20,453 bases of DNA from a virus: the IMG/VR virus record IMGVR_UViG_3300009086_000125, positions 1 through 20,453 of that record. One strand, 5' to 3'. The number at the start of each line of letters is the position of its first letter. The stretch's first letter is position 1. The notes under the pieces were generated by a model. It was given only the letters and a program-made list of their open reading frames with translations, was not told where the DNA came from and ran no database searches. The position numbers were made by a program, and so were the translations under genes. Positions 15,436-20,453 of this stretch are shown piece after piece.

Positions 15436-17058
15436 TTATTCTGAAGCCGCTCCCTCTCCTTGTGCATTCCTACCATCTATTGTACCAGATGAATCGGATT
15501 GCGTGTTCGATCTTTGAGTATCTCTTTCACGATTGCCCGCTAAATTAGCACGGGCATCTGTAGATTGACGGGCAGACATTTCAAAAGGTTCGTCTCCGTC
15601 TGGCCTTTGGGGCAAACCAAGTGCGTCACGTGCTTCGTTTGGCACCATGATTTGTGTCTTTACGTAACGCTCTAAAATCTGAGACTGTGCAATCTCGTCG
15701 GTCAGAGTTAGCTCGTTAAATACAAAGTCTAGAATGTCTGTCTTCTCGTGGACAATCTTATTAATCATCTTCTCGATATTGGTTTGTGCTGGTCTAGCTA
15801 CCTGCTCTTTAAAGGTCCTGTCCTGAGCCAAAGCTGCAGCAATAGAGGATGAGTCTCCTCCACCAATCTTAGACAATGGCACCTGATGTGCAACTAAGAT
15901 GTCTTCTCTATTACGAAGCCTATACTCATTGAATGAAGCTTCTTGAACACCGTTCTCAATTGGCTTCATATCAAACTCTACCTTGTTTGTATCAGAGTCT
16001 CCAGGCAGCGGTATATAAAGAGTTCTGTGTGACTGCCCCTTTAGGCTAGTCTGTAAGAATCTAAACATCTTGTCTTCTGCATCAGAGGATAGCTTGGCAC
16101 CCTTTAGAGTTACGACGTATCTTGGAACAGCCTTGTTGGCAAAGTAATCGATGTTGTACTGGCTTGCTAGCTGGTCTCCATGTAGAGATGAGATAGCTGC
16201 CATTATATCTGGTACCCCGTAAAATGTATTTAGCGGAGAATATTCTTTATAGTGTAGAATCTCGTTTGGTCTAGGATCTCCTGTAAGCGGGTTTGCATTC
16301 TTTGCCCCAAAATTACGGAAGTATATAACCTTCTGACCAATAATCTGGACAAAGCCATCACGTAGCCTGCGTACACGCATTGTGGTGGATGGGATGTGTC
16401 CTACATATCCAATCTCTCCGTTAGTCTTTCTTCCAATTTCAAGGTAGCCATTTCCAGTAGCCTGAACGTCTGTATAAAACTTCATCATTGTGTGAGTAAA
16501 CGAGTCATCCTTGTTTAGGTTTTCAAGCCAGTCTGTTAGCTCAACCTTGGCTCGCTCAATTCTTTTACGAGCACGTGTGGTGGCATCTGGATTCTCTGTT
16601 GATTCTAGCTTAAGCAATGTCCTCTTAGACATCTCAAAGTCAAAGCCGAGGCCGACAATGTTTTCTACCTTGGCGTCGATGGCTGCGTGGTTAGCAAATG
16701 ATGTGTCGTAGTAGTTTGCTAGCTCATACAAGTTCCATGGTGGTGTGATCACATCAAAGATTCCGTATCCATTTCTGAATACGTTACCTGGGTTAATCTG
16801 CTTTGATGCTGCACCTTCTCCAACAGAGATTGCTCTGGCTGCCCCAGCGTACTGGGCAGTGGTCAGGTCTACGTTTGTTGGCTGTGCCGTATCGTATGCC
16901 TTTGAGAAGTTTCTGTCTTCTCTACGCTTAAAGTTTTTCTCGATGCCAGATAGAGTTTTTAGGTGATCCCATGTCTTGTTGAATGGATCTTTGGCCTTAA
17001 ACAGGTCCTCTTCTTGCTCCAGCTCTGGTAGGCTTGCACCTACAATATATTCGCTCAT
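15436..17058 (-). CDS. Portal protein
   Basis: A 540-residue protein forming the dodecameric DNA gate at the capsid vertex. Residues ~96-140 carry GYGIFDVITPPWNLYELANYYD and the VENIVGLGFDF segment. The middle holds FYTDVQATGNGYLEIGR (194-210) and YKEYSPLNTFYGVPDIMAA (270-288; a Y-x-PLN-x-x-YG-x-P segment is a hallmark of HK97/PBSX-type portals). Then come RLRNREDILVAHQVPLSKIGG (380-400) and QIMVPNEARDALGLPQRPDGDE (469-490), the wing-to-stem end. The final ~45 residues are polar and disordered. It overlaps the upstream gene by ATGA, so it is translationally coupled. A short hairpin follows the stop. The family assignment is firm; the exact portal subfamily is not. Confidence 0.93.
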   Translation of the reverse strand: MSEYIVGASLPELEQEEDLFKAKDPFNKTWDHLKTLSGIEKNFKRREDRNFSKAYDTAQPTNVDLTTAQYAGAARAISVGEGAASKQINPGNVFRNGYGIFDVITPPWNLYELANYYDTSFANHAAIDAKVENIVGLGFDFEMSKRTLLKLESTENPDATTRARKRIERAKVELTDWLENLNKDDSFTHTMMKFYTDVQATGNGYLEIGRKTNGEIGYVGHIPSTTMRVRRLRDGFVQIIGQKVIYFRNFGAKNANPLTGDPRPNEILHYKEYSPLNTFYGVPDIMAAISSLHGDQLASQYNIDYFANKAVPRYVVTLKGAKLSSDAEDKMFRFLQTSLKGQSHRTLYIPLPGDSDTNKVEFDMKPIENGVQEASFNEYRLRNREDILVAHQVPLSKIGGGDSSSIAAALAQDRTFKEQVARPAQTNIEKMINKIVHEKTDILDFVFNELTLTDEIAQSQILERYVKTQIMVPNEARDALGLPQRPDGDEPFEMSARQSTDARANLAGNRERDTQRSNTQSDSSGTIDGRNAQGEGAASE

Positions 17059-17426
17059 TCTTCTTCCCCGTAAACTTCTAGTGTCTTCTTGGCTGCTATT
17101 ACTGCACCAAGATCATTCATGCTTGGTATCAGGCCCTGGTTTAGCCTGTCCATTTGCTCGGAGTGCTCTTCGTCTGTTATTCTGGCTGCACCTGGGAAAA
17201 ATATTGGTTGGCCATCTGCCTCGCCGTAGTGAGCTGCTGCATCCCTTAGCTTCTGTATTTGATTCTCATCGTCTTTATTGGCAGGAACGTTTAGAACGTT
17301 TCCCTGTCCATCTGTGAACCACTTACCATTTGACTTTTTCCAAACATAAGTTCCCCACGCATAACCAGTTTTTTCAACTAGTGTTACCTTGGCCTTACCA
17401 AGGGCTTCTTCAAATTTGTCTTTCAT
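17055..17426 (-). CDS. Small unknown protein immediately before the portal gene
   Basis: A 123-residue protein of unknown function, from ATG 17426 (an in-frame GTG lies two codons upstream at 17432). The N-terminus is amphipathic (KDKFEEALGKAKVTLVEK). A central WGTYVWKKSNGKWFTDGQGN segment, with four aromatic positions, looks like a small beta domain. A polar helix (DDENQIQKLRDAAAHYG) and an end with EEHSEQMDRLNQGLIPSMNDLG follow. ATG 17426 is preferred because the upstream TGG-TATACT places the predicted transcript start at 17427, after the GTG. It has no Shine-Dalgarno. Its stop overlaps the portal start (ATGA), so it is co-translated with it. I do not recognise a family. Possible roles include portal-assembly help or a small head component. 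Confidence 0.75.
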   Translation of the reverse strand: MKDKFEEALGKAKVTLVEKTGYAWGTYVWKKSNGKWFTDGQGNVLNVPANKDDENQIQKLRDAAAHYGEADGQPIFFPGAARITDEEHSEQMDRLNQGLIPSMNDLGAVIAAKKTLEVYGEEE

Positions 17427-17433
17427 AACCACT

Positions 17434-17442
17434 AGTATACCA
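17434..17442 (-). promoter_or_regulatory. Extended -10 promoter before the portal pair
   Basis: The minus strand reads TGG-TATACT-AGTGGT-T-ATG. The predicted start is 17427, one base ahead of the ATG, again suggesting a leaderless or one-base-leader mRNA. The 9-base TGGTATACT is identical to that at the long-chaperone promoter. It overlaps the stop region of the LamG gene. Confidence 0.6.
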
Positions 17443-17444
17443 TA

Positions 17445-20400
17445 CTAAACTGGTGTTACGACTGAAGAATCCCATTTTACGTCTTTATATACAGAATATT
17501 TGTAAGAATTAAACTGAAGAGTCTTATCTGATGTTACTAATATCCTATTTGTTCCAGAATACTCTCTAAATATTGTAGAGGGATCTACTATATAGGCTCC
17601 TTCAACAGAAATATATAGAATATCCTGCCATAGCAATTGTGTGGGTGTAGTTAGATCTTCCCAAAAGTTTGCCAAATCTGATAGCTGATTCCACTTTCTA
17701 AAGATAACGCTCAGGGATGTTTGAGTGGATGGTAGCTGATAGTAAGATATGTTGTTAAATAGTGCTGGGCCAGTTAGCCTGATTGCACCAAGCTCTCCCT
17801 CAAACAGTAAGGAATCTGAAAACTGAATACCGATAATAGACCAGGAATCCATCTCTAGGAATAGGTCCTTGACGATAATTCCATTTAGGTAATATGCTAT
17901 ACCAGATACTGGAAGCTTAGTCTCTTGATTAATACCGTATATCTGACCACGTGTTCTTGATGCATTAGTGGCTACTAAATAAAACTTTGCGTATAGGTTC
18001 GAAGACTCTACCTCGAAAATCTCTGTAGCAGTTTCTGGAAAAAGTCCCTCTTGGTACTGCATGGCAAACTGGATAGCACCAATTGCATACTCAGTGACAA
18101 GCGATCTGTTTATGGGTATTGATATGCCTGTCTTACCAGGGTCTCCGCAGACTTTTATACCGCTATATTTTGATGTATAAAGGTATGGGGTGCTACCCTT
18201 GTAGGTAGAATATGCACCTATAGACTTATAGTTATAGTATATTGCACTTCTAGAGTATGGGTATATGTCATATCCGAATCTAGTTCCGACTGGATTTGGG
18301 GACTTAAAGTTGAGAGACTGTGAGGCTAACTGAAGGCTTTTCACCTTTACTGGAGTAGTCTGGGTACCTGGATTTTGTATCTCTACGTGAATTCCAATAG
18401 ACAAGTTCTTAAAGTCTGCACTAGATGGAAGTTTTATGATATCTCCAGAAACTACCTCGTACTTTGTCTGTAGCCACTCGGATCCTGGCTGAACTACGTG
18501 GTTTTGAGCAGGCTGTGCCCTTGTTGTAAAATATTGATCCAGACTGTTTGATCCATTAGCCAGATACTGGAAGGTTACATATGTCCTAACTATGGAGCCA
18601 CTAGTGTCTATGGATCCATCTGGAGATGTGAGCGGCCTTGGGACTGAACAATTAAACTGAATAAAATCTAGGTCTAATACCGTATCCCCAGACCCATCTG
18701 ATACGTAACTAGCCAAATAAGAAAGAGGAACATAGTCTTCCCAGTATGAATCTACAGCAACATCTAAAGTAAAGGTGTCTACTATGTGTCTAGGAACCAT
18801 TGTGTAGCTTGCTATGTGGTCCTGGAACCTTCCAAAAACAAATGAGTCCGCAAAGCCACCATCCATCACTGCCTCGAAAGATACCCACGTTCCAGATATC
18901 GGATCTATAAATCCACCTATCACATCAAATGGTATTTGTCCGTCTAGGCCTTCTGCGTCAAAGTAAAGATAGAAGACATCTGAGAGGTCGGACGCCGATG
19001 ATGCCGCTCCGTTATTACTGAAGAATGATTCGACCTTTTGTGCATTTCGGCTTGTGCAGAATCCAACATTATATATTCTTCCAGAGAATGTTTTTTCAAA
19101 ATTTTTGCTTCCACCAACGTAAACCTTTAGCTGATCCTTATTTCCAAAAAATGTTTTTAGGCTACCGCCATAAGTATTGGCAAGCTTTTCTATATTAAGA
19201 CCTACAGAAAACGCCACGTTTGGAACAATTGTTTCTAATGAGTACAGAGTACTAGCTTCTGAGTTGCCATATTTAAACTTATAGCTAATGAGGTTATCTT
19301 GTAGGGTAATTGCAAAATAGTTTCCCGTTGTTTCATTCTCTATGTTAACCAGTATTTGCTCTAGGGCTGAGTTCTCGGTTGGCTTAACAACAGCATAGAT
19401 AGCAGCAACATCCTCTCCAATAGCATTTAGCTTATTAAAGAATAGGTATCCGTTTTCAGAGGACCAGTCTGTTGGCCTTAGAGTTATATAATCTCTAGCC
19501 TCTCCAGAAAAATTATTATCTACCTTGTTCTCAGATAGCCAGTTATTATAAGTTCTAGATGGTGAAGAGAATACCGCCGATGGTGGCAAATAGTTAGGTG
19601 TTGAAATTGATGTGTTGTTTACAAATAGATTATCTGTAGCTCCCTGAGACCATCTACCAATATCTGGATAGTTGTAGTTGTTTGTATAGTCAGAGAATGA
19701 GTAGTCCATGAAAACTGATGCCCCATTATATGCGGTATTTAAATTTTCTGGAAACTCGACCCCTTGACCATATACAAACCTTCTCTTAGCAACTACTTCT
19801 GGTACCCTGTATGGATAGATGCCTATGCAATCAATCTCCATTACAGAAAGATCTTCATATGAATATATACCGAGCCAATCCTGATCCTTGTTGGTAGATG
19901 TGACTGTGTCATAGATAAACTTTTCTGGAAAAGATAAGGAGTTCTCGTCTAAAGATAAAGAGATAACCACCTCTCCATTAACTATTAGGCTGGCCGACTT
20001 TGAGCTGATTCTTGTATCTAATAACATTGGCCTACCCCACTCTCCTACAAAGTGCGATCCTATAACATCCCCTATCTTAAGCATCAGGAATTGGCCGCTG
20101 ACATATAGTCCATCTGTTGAGTCTATGTATACGCCATTTGACAGAACCTTGCCTATTGGCCCCATAATTCTTCTTGGTTCGCTTGTGTAAGTATCTACCC
20201 TAAGCCAAAATTCTACGGTATGCTCTCTATACTTGCCAGACTCATTCATTGCACCAAAACCAGGGAAGATTATAGATGGTCCGCTGTTGCTATAAACCTT
20301 GGTAGAACTAGATGCACCGTATACCATTGGAGATCCAGTGTTTCTAGCATAAAGCTGATTATCTGAAGAAATGTAGTAGGCGGTCTCATCTGCAAAGCCA

Positions 20401-20453
20401 TATGGTGCTGCAGGAACTCCGTACTGCTGATCTGTGTATATTGATTCTGGCAA
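17445..20453 (-). CDS. Large multi-domain LamG/jelly-roll protein, 5' end beyond the window
   Basis: The frame is open to the right edge; 1002 codons are visible, and the edge codon TTG is probably not the true start. Residues ~55-220 (numbered from the edge) read as a LamG/concanavalin-like lectin domain: HTVEFWLRVDT, then SASLIVNGEVVISL and MEIDCIGIYPYRV. A second such region lies at ~320-480 (FFNKLNAIGEDVAAIYAVV, VYVGGSKNFEKTFSGRIYNV). A third, near the C-terminus, includes GIAYYLNGIIVKDLFLE, WSIIGIQFSD and ELGAIRLTGPALFNN. The linkers are Ser/Thr/Tyr-rich. Such folds bind glycans or act as virion-surface modules. It sits ahead of the portal gene rather than with the distal tail genes. Probably a virion surface or host-adsorption protein; the role is inferred. 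Confidence 0.85.
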   Translation of the reverse strand: MPESIYTDQQYGVPAAPYGFADETAYYISSDNQLYARNTGSPMVYGASSSTKVYSNSGPSIIFPGFGAMNESGKYREHTVEFWLRVDTYTSEPRRIMGPIGKVLSNGVYIDSTDGLYVSGQFLMLKIGDVIGSHFVGEWGRPMLLDTRISSKSASLIVNGEVVISLSLDENSLSFPEKFIYDTVTSTNKDQDWLGIYSYEDLSVMEIDCIGIYPYRVPEVVAKRRFVYGQGVEFPENLNTAYNGASVFMDYSFSDYTNNYNYPDIGRWSQGATDNLFVNNTSISTPNYLPPSAVFSSPSRTYNNWLSENKVDNNFSGEARDYITLRPTDWSSENGYLFFNKLNAIGEDVAAIYAVVKPTENSALEQILVNIENETTGNYFAITLQDNLISYKFKYGNSEASTLYSLETIVPNVAFSVGLNIEKLANTYGGSLKTFFGNKDQLKVYVGGSKNFEKTFSGRIYNVGFCTSRNAQKVESFFSNNGAASSASDLSDVFYLYFDAEGLDGQIPFDVIGGFIDPISGTWVSFEAVMDGGFADSFVFGRFQDHIASYTMVPRHIVDTFTLDVAVDSYWEDYVPLSYLASYVSDGSGDTVLDLDFIQFNCSVPRPLTSPDGSIDTSGSIVRTYVTFQYLANGSNSLDQYFTTRAQPAQNHVVQPGSEWLQTKYEVVSGDIIKLPSSADFKNLSIGIHVEIQNPGTQTTPVKVKSLQLASQSLNFKSPNPVGTRFGYDIYPYSRSAIYYNYKSIGAYSTYKGSTPYLYTSKYSGIKVCGDPGKTGISIPINRSLVTEYAIGAIQFAMQYQEGLFPETATEIFEVESSNLYAKFYLVATNASRTRGQIYGINQETKLPVSGIAYYLNGIIVKDLFLEMDSWSIIGIQFSDSLLFEGELGAIRLTGPALFNNISYYQLPSTQTSLSVIFRKWNQLSDLANFWEDLTTPTQLLWQDILYISVEGAYIVDPSTIFREYSGTNRILVTSDKTLQFNSYKYSVYKDVKWDSSVVTPV

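Noticed and set aside
17427-17432. GTG start two codons upstream for the small protein before the portal
   Set aside because: It lies upstream of the predicted transcript start and has no ribosome site; ATG 17426 fits the promoter.
1-20453. tRNA genes, CRISPR arrays, insertion sequences, attachment sites
   Set aside because: No cloverleaf-like, spaced-repeat or transposase signal was seen; gaps between genes are under 100 bases and hold only the promoters and hairpins listed.

Overview
The window is a densely packed stretch of a tailed-phage (or prophage) genome carrying the head and tail morphogenesis module of a long-tailed siphovirus. Every gene I can support is on the minus strand, so transcription runs from about 20453 down to 1. 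The DNA leans AT-rich (low 40s % GC by eye, not counted). The host cannot be fixed from sequence. AGGAGG-type ribosome sites, gene starts that look leaderless, and protein style (a small DGDGDG-repeat protein behind the capsid gene, the tail-chaperone C-terminus) lead me to infer a Gram-positive, probably actinobacterial, host of moderate to low GC. No terminase, lysis, integration or replication gene is visible.

Layout in transcription order. A large multi-domain LamG/jelly-roll protein, cut by the right window edge, comes first (20453-17445). A small unknown protein (17426-17055) overlaps the portal gene (17058-15436). A prohead protease fused to a scaffold-like tail follows (15384-14023), with a likely second, in-frame scaffold start inside it (14631). 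Next come the HK97-fold major capsid protein (13992-12850), a small protein with two Ca-binding-like repeats (12762-12304), and four head-tail joining proteins linked by a 4-bp gap and then TAATG overlaps (12299-9474). The major tail protein (9395-8730), a long tail assembly chaperone (8650-7955), a shorter paralogue of it (7898-7575) and a giant tape measure protein (7551-1, running off the left edge) complete the module.

How the genes work together. Portal, scaffold, protease and capsid protein build and mature the prohead. The connector, head-closure, neck and tail-terminator proteins join head to tail. The major tail protein polymerises around the tape measure, which the two chaperones hold in solution. 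The tape measure carries a LysM domain near its visible C-terminal end, so it probably also meets peptidoglycan at injection.

The most interesting regulation lies in the short gaps. Hairpins follow the portal, capsid and major tail genes, and each is followed at once by a -10 element, usually extended (TGn-TATAAT or TGn-TATACT) and without a recognisable -35 box. Two or three of these promoters place the predicted transcription start on, or within a few bases of, the ATG. This suggests leaderless mRNAs and gene-by-gene tuning of structural protein amounts. The two chaperone genes appear to replace the usual programmed frameshift.
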